Position numbers and translations under genes: made by a program. DNA of 52,450 bases from UBA7236 sp964638865 (GTDB lineage: Bacteria; Bacteroidota; Bacteroidia; Chitinophagales; BACL12): NCBI GenBank assembly GCA_964638865.1, contig CAZXBG010000004.1, positions 1-52,450 on the forward strand, in the 5' to 3' direction. Below the pieces are notes generated by a model. It did no database searches and was not told where the DNA came from. It was given only the letters and a program-made list of their open reading frames with translations. This document shows, one piece after another, positions 30,280-37,960 of the stretch. Within the stretch, counting starts at the first letter, position 1. The number at the start of each line of letters is the position of its first letter.

Positions 30280-31827
30280 CTAATTATCGATTCGATTATT
30301 TTTATTTGTTGTGGGTTTTGATTGTGGACGTGGTCTCGGTTGGTTAGGTTCGGTTCCCCAAACCGATTTGTGATATTCCTGTGCTTTATCAACCTTTTTA
30401 AAATCATATTTGGGCTCTTCTTTTTTAGGTTTTTCTATATTTTTTTCATTCTCTTCATTTATTTTTATCGGTGGTTGTTTTGCAGGCGGAATTTTAGGCT
30501 GTTCATAATAAACGGGCTCATTTTTTTCCTTATTGATCTGATACGTACTTGGAACATTTAGTTGCGGATATTCTTTTTTATTTTTTACTATAAAATCATC
30601 TTTCGAAAGTGGAGTTTCCGGATTGAGCATGTTGTATGCCTTCCTATCATTTTCAAATTTTCCGATATCTCTGATTACCTTAGGGCGCTCAACCGGATCA
30701 TTGAAATTTTCAGGAAGATATTCTCTGTTGCCTTCTACCCAATCATGCACTACATTGGTATTGCCATCCATTGTTCTGTTAGGTCCATAATAATGTGTGA
30801 CATAAACACTTGCAAGATATGGGTGATAATGATAATGATGAGGATAATAAAAGTACCAATAAGTAAAATAATAAGAAGGTGTATTTATGATCACTACATT
30901 ACCAAACGGATCAATATAAAATCCCCAATCGTACCACCATGGATATGGATACCAATAATAATATGGATACCAGTAAGGATATCCATACCAATATGAATAA
31001 GAGTAGCAAACATAATGTTCCACATAATATTCTGATGGAGCAGTGCTGTATTCAGCTTCACTATAACCGTTATCAGTCGCATATTCTGCTGCGGTTGCCT
31101 TTAGATCGGCCTGAGCCTCTGCATCTTCTGAAATTGATTTTTTCCATGCCTCAACATTGGCTGCATTTTGTTCAGCTGCAATAAGATTTAAAGAATCTGC
31201 AACGCGCAATAAACCATTTGGGTCTTTTTTGTAAATATCGCCAACTAATACCGTCATTTGTAAATGGTCGTTCAAAATATTTAATACTTCCGGCATACCT
31301 ACCAGATCATTAAAGGCATTTATTGAAGTTGATGAATATCCTTTTAATAAAGCATTAAATTCAGTAATGGAATTAGTATACAAGTGATCCATTTGTTTCA
31401 AAGTGTTGAAATAATCTCTTCCATACAAAATGATTTTCCCTTGAATTTCTGAAGGGTATTGAAGTGCCAGATAATTAAGCTCTGATTCAGATAACAATCC
31501 GTTTACAACAAGTTTATTAATCAGATCCGGATACCTCGTAAGATCCCAAAGATCTTCCTGTACTTGCCTGGAATAATTGCCGATCAGCTCAACAAATGCA
31601 TTACTTGTCTTCTTTTGAAGTCCGGTAATACGAACAATTGCCTCCGGATATTTACAAGATTCAAATATAGAAAGTCGTAAATTTTCAGGATAAAGTACCA
31701 AAGCATAAATGGCGGCAGAATCATCGGTATTCAAATCGCTGGTCCAATTGTTTTCTTGTGTATAGGAGAGAAACGGTATTAGTGCAAATAAAAAAGCAAT
31801 AATAAAATGGTTCATCAACTTTTTCAT
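30280..31827 (-). CDS. Secreted Tyr/Trp/His-rich protein, DUF3300-like
   Basis: This 515-aa protein has a signal peptide (ending LSYTQ). The N-terminal third has repeated motifs (LVLYPENLRLSIF, CKYPEAIVRI, TRYPDLINKL, YPSEIQGKI) reminiscent of DUF3300. The middle, about residues 268-345, is strikingly aromatic, dominated by Tyr, Trp, Pro and His (WYGYPYWYPYYYWYP, then YPHHYHYHPYL). The C-terminal third is charged and Pro/Lys-rich, rich in NKE and KPKKEEPK runs. I can assign no function. The His/Tyr cluster could bind metal or carry redox activity, but that is speculation. It has its own promoter-like box at 31903. Confidence 0.75.
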   Translation of the reverse strand: MKKLMNHFIIAFLFALIPFLSYTQENNWTSDLNTDDSAAIYALVLYPENLRLSIFESCKYPEAIVRITGLQKKTSNAFVELIGNYSRQVQEDLWDLTRYPDLINKLVVNGLLSESELNYLALQYPSEIQGKIILYGRDYFNTLKQMDHLYTNSITEFNALLKGYSSTSINAFNDLVGMPEVLNILNDHLQMTVLVGDIYKKDPNGLLRVADSLNLIAAEQNAANVEAWKKSISEDAEAQADLKATAAEYATDNGYSEAEYSTAPSEYYVEHYVCYSYSYWYGYPYWYPYYYWYPYPWWYDWGFYIDPFGNVVIINTPSYYFTYWYFYYPHHYHYHPYLASVYVTHYYGPNRTMDGNTNVVHDWVEGNREYLPENFNDPVERPKVIRDIGKFENDRKAYNMLNPETPLSKDDFIVKNKKEYPQLNVPSTYQINKEKNEPVYYEQPKIPPAKQPPIKINEENEKNIEKPKKEEPKYDFKKVDKAQEYHKSVWGTEPNQPRPRPQSKPTTNKNNRIDN

Positions 31828-31902
31828 TGTTTGATATTTAAGTAGTTATAAATAAAACAATAAATCTTTCAATTACGTTCTTATAAAATTTTCTTACCTT
31901 AA

Positions 31903-31910
31903 CAAAGTTA
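31903..31910 (-). promoter_or_regulatory. Promoter -7 element of the Tyr/Trp-rich protein gene
   Basis: The minus strand reads TAACTTTG, an exact TAnnTTTG match, 75 nt upstream of the ATG at 31827. Confidence 0.45.
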
Positions 31911-31934
31911 AATTAAATTAGGTGCTAGAGAATG

Positions 31935-31964
31935 ATCATTATCACTAGACAAAGTGATAATGAT
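31935..31964. repeat. Perfect 12-bp inverted repeat, candidate operator
   Basis: ATCATTATCACT (31935-31946) and its exact reverse complement (31953-31964) flank a 6-nt spacer. There is no T run on either strand, so a terminator is unlikely. It lies about 25 nt upstream of the promoter box at 31903. The half-sites contain GATAATGAT, a Fur-box-like word, but in divergent instead of the normal convergent order. Confidence 0.6.
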
Positions 31965-32050
31965 AAATAAACTTATTTTAAGATTGAAATCCTGAGTGGC
32001 AATTTAGAATGGGAATAAATATATCTAATTATTAAAGCTGGCAACTATCT

Positions 32051-33016
32051 CTAATTTTCTTTTTTTTTGAAATATCTTTTTAGGAGAGCACTGTGTTTCA
32101 AGGCCTCCATATTTTCGGTAAATGCCGCCGACCCTTGTTCTATGTTATCCAAACTACGGTTGAGTTTATTTACAATAGCAGTATCACTTATTAATGCTTG
32201 AGCAGTGCCCTTGCCATTTTTTATTTCATTCGTTACTTCTTCTATAGTGACACTTAGACTTTGAATCATTTTATTTGCATCCTCAGCCAGTATTCTTATC
32301 TCTTTCGTCGCATTCATGAGATCGGCACTCATAATTGTGTCATTTATAATTGTCCCTGCAGGGCCATTACCGGATTCAATTTTATTGGCAATTAATTCCA
32401 TCTCCTCCATAAACAGTGTAAGGTCATCTGTTGCTTTTCTTATATTTATGAGCGATTTTTTAATATTGAAGGACACAGAGTCGTCATTTAATAAACTCCA
32501 GATAGTTGTGCTGTTATTTACCTGGTCAACGGTATTTTTTACACTTGCTGCTATTTGCGCGACAGTATTATTTGTTTCGTATAATATTTTGAGCATTTCG
32601 TCGGTATCTGGATTCTTTTTTGATAGGAGAAGATCTCCATCTTCTACATCATTAGCATCTCCTTTCCCGGGTGTAATATTTACGATCTTATTTCCCATCA
32701 ACCCTTCTGAGCCAATGTTTACCAATGCATTCTTATGTATGAATTTTTTATATTCCTCATCAATGGCCATCTCGATCTCAATGGTACTATCGTTAATGAA
32801 AGTGATTTTCCGTACGGTACCAACTTGAATTCCTGATGAGCGCACATTGTTACCTGGCATTAATCCATTCACATTCTCAAATCTGGCTTTTAAAATAATA
32901 TTTGAACTGAACATATTGGTATCTTTTCCAACCCAATATAACATCAGCATGAAAAATCCAAAGCCTACCACTACAAAGAGCCCAAGTTTTATATTATTTA
33001 AAGTTTTTTTCGCCAT
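32051..33016 (-). CDS. mlaD: MlaD/MCE-domain lipid transport protein
   Basis: This 321-aa protein is counted from the ATG at 33016; an in-frame TTG start at 33031 would overlap the ATPase gene. One membrane helix (about 12-33) anchors it, and an MCE domain follows (about 40-120: ARFENVNGLMPGNNVR, then GLMGNKIVNI). Helical, coiled-coil-like sequence makes up the rest (repeated NSLSVTIEEVTNEI-like turns). MlaD forms the periplasmic hexamer that receives phospholipid from the carrier and passes it to the permease. It is the third gene of the mlaE-mlaF-mlaD operon. No mlaB or mlaC gene is present, which is normal for the Bacteroidota version. Confidence 0.92.
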   Translation of the reverse strand: MAKKTLNNIKLGLFVVVGFGFFMLMLYWVGKDTNMFSSNIILKARFENVNGLMPGNNVRSSGIQVGTVRKITFINDSTIEIEMAIDEEYKKFIHKNALVNIGSEGLMGNKIVNITPGKGDANDVEDGDLLLSKKNPDTDEMLKILYETNNTVAQIAASVKNTVDQVNNSTTIWSLLNDDSVSFNIKKSLINIRKATDDLTLFMEEMELIANKIESGNGPAGTIINDTIMSADLMNATKEIRILAEDANKMIQSLSVTIEEVTNEIKNGKGTAQALISDTAIVNKLNRSLDNIEQGSAAFTENMEALKHSALLKRYFKKKEN

Positions 33017-33023
33017 AATATCT

Positions 33024-33800
33024 CTATTCAAAAAATTGATTGATCTTTATATCTGTTGATTCTTTAAGTTCATCAAATGTGCCAACTGCATAACAAATTC
33101 CGTTTATTAAAATTACCATTCTGTCAGCCGTTATTTTTATACAATTCAAATCATGTGAAATAATGAGTGAAGTGGTTCCATATTTTTCCTGAATTTCAAC
33201 CATTAAAGTACTGATTTCTTTTGCTGTGATAGGGTCTAATCCTGTTGTGGGCTCATCATATAAAATGATCTCAGGTTTAAGAATTAAAGTTCTAGCAAGT
33301 GCTATTCGTTTGCGCATTCCACCTGATAACTCGTTGGGCATCATATTTATGGTATTTGCTAGCCCTACATTGTTAAGCGCTTCCAGTATCATATTTTCCT
33401 CTTCTTCGCGTGTGGTTTTTATCCAATGCCGACGCAGCGGAAATAATAAATTTTCCCGCACTGTCATAGAATCGTATAGTGCATTACTCTGAAATAAAAA
33501 ACCAATTTTTGCCCTGAGCCTGTCCAGTTCTTCATGTTGAAGGTCCGGAATATTCTTTTTAAAAATTGATATCTTTCCTTCATCAGGTTCTAATAGTCCA
33601 ATCATGCATTTTATCAAAACAGATTTTCCGGAGCCAGATTTTCCGAGAATAGCAACACTTTCTCCCCTTTTTACGGTGAGATTAAAATCCTTCAAAACAT
33701 GATTATTGCCAAATGATTTTTTTAAATGTGTAATTGCAACCAAAATTTCATCCTGTGCAACTTGATCAAATGTTGTTTCATTCTTTGTTCCTGTTTCCAT
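33024..33800 (-). CDS. mlaF: MlaF-type ABC transporter ATPase
   Basis: This 258-aa ABC ATPase has Walker A GKSGSGKSVLIK, the Q-loop (FLFQSNALYDSMTV), signature LSGGMRKRIALARTL, Walker B IILYDEPTTGLDP, and the switch His (ISHDL). The signature variant LSGGMRKR is typical of MlaF/Ttg2A. It powers retrograde phospholipid transport from the outer to the inner membrane to maintain asymmetry. It starts 5 nt after the permease stop codon and ends just ahead of mlaD. Confidence 0.95.
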   Translation of the reverse strand: METGTKNETTFDQVAQDEILVAITHLKKSFGNNHVLKDFNLTVKRGESVAILGKSGSGKSVLIKCMIGLLEPDEGKISIFKKNIPDLQHEELDRLRAKIGFLFQSNALYDSMTVRENLLFPLRRHWIKTTREEEENMILEALNNVGLANTINMMPNELSGGMRKRIALARTLILKPEIILYDEPTTGLDPITAKEISTLMVEIQEKYGTTSLIISHDLNCIKITADRMVILINGICYAVGTFDELKESTDIKINQFFE

Positions 33801-33805
33801 CTTCT

Positions 33806-34576
33806 TTAATTAATTCCTAATACTTCTGTTATTTGAACAGCAATAAGATCAATTATAAAAATAAGTACAGATGATGCAACCACTGCTGCATTGGCAGAAC
33901 GACCAACTCCTTCCGTTCCTTTTGATGAATTATAACCCATATAACATCCTATCATGCCAACTGCAAATCCAAAGAAAAATGTTTTAATAAAGGCCGGAAT
34001 AATATCCGGAAAACTCAAAGCATAAAATACTTGTAAAAAGAATAAACGAAAGCTGGTGATTGCATAAATATTAACTCCAACATAAGACCCATAAAGTGAA
34101 ATTGCATCTGATATAAGTGTTAGTACAGGTAACATCAATGTTGCAGCCGCTACTCTTGTTACTACGAGATATTTATAAGGATTGGTTCCGGATACTTCCA
34201 TGGCGTCAATCTGCTCTGTTACACGCATTGAACCTATTTCAGCACCAATACTTGAACCTATCTTTCCGGCAAAAATCAAAGCACATAAAATGGGGCCTAT
34301 TTCCCGAATAACAGCTATGCTTACCATATCAGGAATTTGTGATTCTACTCCATAATCAACCATGGTCGGGCGTAATTGCATGGTTAAAACTAGACCCATT
34401 ATGAAGGCGGTCAACCCTATTAAGGGTAACGATTTGTACCCGATTACAAAACATTGCCGTAAAAATTCCTTGAACTCATATCTGGGTTTCAGTCCTGAAG
34501 TAAAAAACCGGGATGTAAATTTTGTTACCTTACCAGTTTCTTCAAAAAAATGATTGAATGCCTTTGGAACTTGCAT
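33806..34576 (-). CDS. mlaE: MlaE-type ABC transporter permease
   Basis: This 256-aa protein has five to six membrane helices and the MlaE-family EREIGPI-like loop (VIREIGPILCALIFAGKIGSSIGAEIGSMRVTEQIDA region). It ends with a hydrophobic helix and ITEVLGIN. It forms the membrane part of the Mla lipid transporter and is the first gene of the operon. Confidence 0.93.
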   Translation of the reverse strand: MQVPKAFNHFFEETGKVTKFTSRFFTSGLKPRYEFKEFLRQCFVIGYKSLPLIGLTAFIMGLVLTMQLRPTMVDYGVESQIPDMVSIAVIREIGPILCALIFAGKIGSSIGAEIGSMRVTEQIDAMEVSGTNPYKYLVVTRVAAATLMLPVLTLISDAISLYGSYVGVNIYAITSFRLFFLQVFYALSFPDIIPAFIKTFFFGFAVGMIGCYMGYNSSKGTEGVGRSANAAVVASSVLIFIIDLIAVQITEVLGIN

Positions 34577-34681
34577 AGCAGGTAGAAATGTAAATGCAAT
34601 GTTAATATATATTCTTTTTGATTTTAGCTTTGTAAATCATCAAATGAAGTGACATTAATCACATAAAAAGACCGATTGTAT

Positions 34682-34689
34682 TATCTTTG
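34682..34689 (+). promoter_or_regulatory. Promoter -7 element of the 50-aa membrane protein
   Basis: TATCTTTG is an exact TAnnTTTG match and ends 18 nt before the ATG at 34708. It points away from the divergent mlaE operon. Confidence 0.6.
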
Positions 34690-34707
34690 TAAGATCAAAA
34701 TTTAGCA

Positions 34708-34860
34708 ATGAAGATTTCAACCATAGCTTTAGTTTTTATTTTATTTATTTCGCTGCCAGTGATCTCAGCAATAATTATTGTGGTTGTCGCCTATCGACGA
34801 AAAAAGAAAATTGAGGAAATAACTACAACTTCTGATAAAAAAGATAAGGAGAAAAAATAA
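34708..34860 (+). CDS. Small single-span membrane protein (50 aa)
   Basis: The ORF is ATG (34708) to TAA (34858-34860). It encodes a hydrophobic helix of about 25 residues (IALVFILFISLP, then ISAIIIVVVAY), followed by RRKKK and a highly charged tail (KKDKEKK). The helix followed by a basic stop-transfer cluster predicts a C-tail in the cytoplasm. I recognise no family. Support is the exact promoter box upstream and the coherent helix-plus-charge design. It lies alone between the divergent mlaE operon and the TlpA-like gene. Confidence 0.65.
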   Translation: MKISTIALVFILFISLPVISAIIIVVVAYRRKKKIEEITTTSDKKDKEKK

Positions 34861-34944
34861 ACCTCAAAAATGATTACATGGCGAATCAATTATAAATTGT
34901 GATGTATACTCTGAATTTTAGACAATAAAACGGCGTTTACTTGC

Positions 34945-36090
34945 TTATCTCATTTCCACAATCTCCTTAACCTTCTGTTCCAATTTTGCGCCTCTTAAAT
35001 TTTCTGCAACTATTATACCTTCCTTGTTAACAAGAAACGACATCGGTATACCTGTAATATGGTAATCCATTGCGGCTTTATTATTATTAGCATCCAACAC
35101 CGCAACATGATTTTTCCAAGTTAAACCATCTTTTTGCACAGCATCGGTCCACTTCTTTTTATCGGTATCAAGCGACACACTATACACTGTGAAACCATCA
35201 TCTTTATAGAGGTTATATACTTTCACTAAATTGGGATTTTCCGCACGACAAGGACCACACCAACTTGCCCAGAAATCAATTAATACTACTTTTCCTTTTA
35301 GATCAGATAATTTTAATTGCTGACCTTCAGCATTTGGTTGTATAATATCAATAATGGGTTTGCCAATAAAACTTTGTGCAACAGTTGCTTCCTGAACTTT
35401 AATTTTTTCGGATAATTCTTTTACATATACGGAATTAGAATCAACTGAATGCTGAACTTTAGCTGCGTAGGTTTTTACATATTCAAAGTCTACGGCAAAC
35501 AAGGTTTCAAGTGCAAGAACTGCATTAGAAACATCCTTTGCAGAATCAACATAATTTCTGAATATATTGTAATAATCTTCCTGAATATCTGCGATTACAA
35601 TAGCGGCAAGTGAATCTCTCCCGGTTGATTTAAGTGCGACAATAGAATCGTTTAATTTCATTGCGTTAGCATCAAATTCACGTAAAGCGCCTAGGAACGA
35701 AAATAACGAACTAGTTGCAGCAGATCCCTTAACATCCGGATTTTCTTTTTCTGCAAGAGAGGCATTAAAATCTATTTTCTCGTTGTGCAAAGAAATAATA
35801 TAATAATTCTGCCGATCACCATCAATGGTAATTCTGCATATCATACGTTCGGGCAGATTGTCTTTTATGGTAAAATTCCCTTTTTCATCTGCACGCGCCG
35901 TATCTATCAGAGTAAATTTCGGGTTGCCGGCATTCGGGAAACTCATTGTTTCCAATACAATTTTTTTATTCTCCGCACCGGAAATTTTACCCTTTATTTC
36001 AAAGGCCAAACTCTTCTCAGTGCTACATCCCACTACCAAAAAAATAACCGCAATCAGTATTACATTTATTGTTTTAAACATATTAATCAT
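34945..36090 (-). CDS. TlpA-like thioredoxin-fold lipoprotein with N-terminal DUF4369-like domain
   Basis: This 381-aa protein has a lipoprotein signal (LVVGC, lipid Cys at about residue 22). A DUF4369-like beta-sandwich (about 30-120, with FEIKGKISGAENKKIVLE) and a helical linker follow. The C-terminal thioredoxin-like domain has WCGPC (Cys278 and Cys281) and the cis-Pro loop ITGIPMSFLV. TlpA relatives reduce disulfides in the periplasm, including apocytochrome c before haem attachment. That would fit the cytochrome genes in this window, but no linkage shows it. The preferred start is the ATG at 36090; an ATG three codons later is also possible. Confidence 0.9.
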   Translation of the reverse strand: MINMFKTINVILIAVIFLVVGCSTEKSLAFEIKGKISGAENKKIVLETMSFPNAGNPKFTLIDTARADEKGNFTIKDNLPERMICRITIDGDRQNYYIISLHNEKIDFNASLAEKENPDVKGSAATSSLFSFLGALREFDANAMKLNDSIVALKSTGRDSLAAIVIADIQEDYYNIFRNYVDSAKDVSNAVLALETLFAVDFEYVKTYAAKVQHSVDSNSVYVKELSEKIKVQEATVAQSFIGKPIIDIIQPNAEGQQLKLSDLKGKVVLIDFWASWCGPCRAENPNLVKVYNLYKDDGFTVYSVSLDTDKKKWTDAVQKDGLTWKNHVAVLDANNNKAAMDYHITGIPMSFLVNKEGIIVAENLRGAKLEQKVKEIVEMR

Positions 36091-36106
36091 TTTATATTTT
36101 GTTTAT

Positions 36107-36135
36107 CAAATTTATCCAAACCCATTTCACTTCAA
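36107..36135 (-). promoter_or_regulatory. Promoter of the TlpA-like gene
   Basis: The minus strand has TAAATTTG (36107-36114), an exact TAnnTTTG, with TTG (36133-36135) 18 nt upstream. The start codon is at 36090, so the leader is short (about 10 nt). Confidence 0.55.
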
Positions 36136-36165
36136 CCATTCTCTATTTTTTTTCTTTTCCCCTCA

Positions 36166-36196
36166 GACCTCACAGGTTTCCAAAACCTGTGAGGTC
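36166..36196. repeat. Perfect 14-bp palindromic repeat element
   Basis: GACCTCACAGGTTT (36166-36179) and its exact reverse complement (36183-36196) have a 3-nt loop. It is 58 nt downstream of the gatB stop and upstream of the TlpA-like promoter. It resembles palindromic dispersed repeats of Bacteroidota, from memory. It could also serve as a terminator of gatB, but no U run follows the stem on the minus strand. Confidence 0.75.
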
Positions 36197-36254
36197 GTCC
36201 CAATAGCTATCAGGAGGTTGTTTAATTCTCAATTATCAATTTTTTTTTGGCTGT

Positions 36255-37709
36255 TTAATTGTCGATTCTCAATTTCTTCTCCAAAATTTTCGAGGTCATT
36301 TTCGGATCAGCTTTCCCCTTACTTAATTTCATTACTTCTCCCATAAATAATCCCAATATTCCGGTTTTTCCACCTTTGTATTCCGCAACTTTATCGGGAA
36401 ATTTCGCTAATGCTGCATCTATCATCTGTTCCAATGCGTCGGCATCATTATCTTGTAAAAGGTTTAATTTTTTTGCGGTTTCCTCTGCAGTATTATCAGC
36501 ATCTAAACAAAGTGCAGGAAATAATTGTTGGGATGCAATAGAAAAATTCAACTTATTGTCGTCAATTAATTTAATAATATCTGCAATATGTTGTCCCGAT
36601 ACCGGCATAACATCAATCTCCACTGCATTTTCATTTAACCAACTTTTAACAGGGCCAAGCATCCAGTTAGCAGCAGCTTTAAAATTTGTTGTCAGTTTAA
36701 TAACAGTTTCAAAAAATTCGGCAAAAGATTTTTCACTTGTTAATATTTCAGCATCGTAAGGGCTTAATTTAAGCACCTCAACATATTTATGGATGAGTTC
36801 TTTTGGCAGTGCCGGCATTGATTTTTTAACAGATTCAATTTGCTCCTCCGAAACGATAAATGGTTGCAGGTCGGGCTCAGGAAAATATCTGTAATCATGC
36901 GCTGCTTCTTTGCTTCGCATGGCAAGTGTAGCACCTTTTCCGGCATCAAAACTTCTGGTTTCCTGGGTTAAAGTTTCACCCGCTTCTATAGCATCTATTT
37001 GTCTTTTGACTTCAAAATCGATTGCGCGTTTAACATTTCGGATGGAGTTCATGTTCTTCACCTCCACTTTCACACCAAATTGGTCTGCACCCTTCAGCAT
37101 CACACTCACGTTTGCGTCGCAACGCAAACTACCTTCCTCCATATTCCCATCACAAATTTCAAGATGGCGCACCAATTTTCTAACCTCCGTTAAATAGGCA
37201 TAGGCTTCATCTCCACTGCGCAGGTCTGGTTCACTTACAATTTCCACCAAAGGTGTTCCAGCTCTGTTCAAATCAACCAAAGTATAAAAAGGATCCAGAT
37301 CGTGAATGCTTTTTCCTGCATCTTCCTCCAAATGTATGCGCGTTATACCGATCTTTTTTTCTTTTCCATAATCCCCTATCAAAACATATCCTCCAGTGCA
37401 AAGAGGAGTTTTGTCTTGAGTAATCTGATATCCTTTTGGGAGATCTGAATAAAAATAATTTTTCCGTGCAAATTCATTGTATCTTGTAATGGAACAATGC
37501 GCTGCAAGACCTAAACGAATGCCCAACTCAAGGCATTTCTCGTTAAAAACAGGCAAAGTGCCTGGGTGACCAAGCGTAACCGGACTCACAAAGGTGTTCG
37601 GAGAACCTCCATATTCGGCGATATCACCACTATATGCTTTGGTTTTAGTAAGCAATTGCGTATGTACTTCCAATCCGATGACCACCTCATACTTATCGTA
37701 TACTTCCAT
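36255..37709 (-). CDS. gatB: Aspartyl/glutamyl-tRNA amidotransferase subunit B
   Basis: This 484-aa subunit of GatCAB converts mischarged Glu-tRNA(Gln) or Asp-tRNA(Asn) to the amide form. The family start EVVIGLEVHTQLLTKTKAYS is followed by TLGHPGTLPVFN and ARKNYFYSDLPKGYQITQ. The C-terminal YqeY-like tail domain ends in KILEKKLRIDN. The length is standard. The -7 box at 37717-37724 is 7 nt from the ATG, which would make the mRNA almost leaderless. gatA and gatC are not adjacent. Confidence 0.96.
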   Translation of the reverse strand: MEVYDKYEVVIGLEVHTQLLTKTKAYSGDIAEYGGSPNTFVSPVTLGHPGTLPVFNEKCLELGIRLGLAAHCSITRYNEFARKNYFYSDLPKGYQITQDKTPLCTGGYVLIGDYGKEKKIGITRIHLEEDAGKSIHDLDPFYTLVDLNRAGTPLVEIVSEPDLRSGDEAYAYLTEVRKLVRHLEICDGNMEEGSLRCDANVSVMLKGADQFGVKVEVKNMNSIRNVKRAIDFEVKRQIDAIEAGETLTQETRSFDAGKGATLAMRSKEAAHDYRYFPEPDLQPFIVSEEQIESVKKSMPALPKELIHKYVEVLKLSPYDAEILTSEKSFAEFFETVIKLTTNFKAAANWMLGPVKSWLNENAVEIDVMPVSGQHIADIIKLIDDNKLNFSIASQQLFPALCLDADNTAEETAKKLNLLQDNDADALEQMIDAALAKFPDKVAEYKGGKTGILGLFMGEVMKLSKGKADPKMTSKILEKKLRIDN

Positions 37710-37716
37710 AAAGCTG

Positions 37717-37724
37717 CAAAGATA
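37717..37724 (-). promoter_or_regulatory. Promoter -7 element of gatB, leaderless-type
   Basis: The minus strand reads TATCTTTG, an exact TAnnTTTG match, 7 nt before the start codon. With the usual distance from box to start point, the transcript would begin at or near the AUG. Confidence 0.5.
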
Positions 37725-37848
37725 AGAACTTGCGCTTTCATGCCCTTTTAATTGTGCTTTTTAAACCTTAAAATTTAATTAAATGCTACCATGAAATTTA
37801 AAAAACCCTTTTTTTCAACATTAAATACAGAATATTCCAAAAACTTTT

Positions 37849-37856
37849 TATCTTCG
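37849..37856 (+). promoter_or_regulatory. Possible -7 element of the transglutaminase-like operon
   Basis: TATCTTCG is one base from TAnnTTTG, and about 105 nt upstream of the ATG at 37961. It would give a leader containing the hairpin at 37903. Confidence 0.35.
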
Positions 37857-37902
37857 GACTTACATTAATGAAATGTAATTTTTCTTTTCATATGTATAGT
37901 AC

Positions 37903-37945
37903 CCGGTGGACAGATGAGGAGCTGGACACCGGTTTTTTATTTTTC
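37903..37945 (+). terminator. Terminator-like hairpin in the leader of the transglutaminase-like operon
   Basis: CCGGTG (37903-37908) pairs with CACCGG (37927-37932) around an 18-nt loop, followed by a T-rich run (37933-37945). It lies between the possible promoter and the ATG at 37961, so it could be an attenuator. The long loop makes it uncertain. Confidence 0.4.
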
Positions 37946-37960
37946 AGAAAACTTATAACT

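Noticed and set aside
32316..32828. A 170-codon open frame on the + strand
   Set aside because: It is antisense to mlaD, where the MCE domain is recognisable; composition is that of a shadow frame.
35825..36346. A 173-codon open frame on the + strand across the TlpA-like start and the gatB end
   Set aside because: It crosses two well-supported genes, the palindrome and a promoter, and encodes no recognisable domain.
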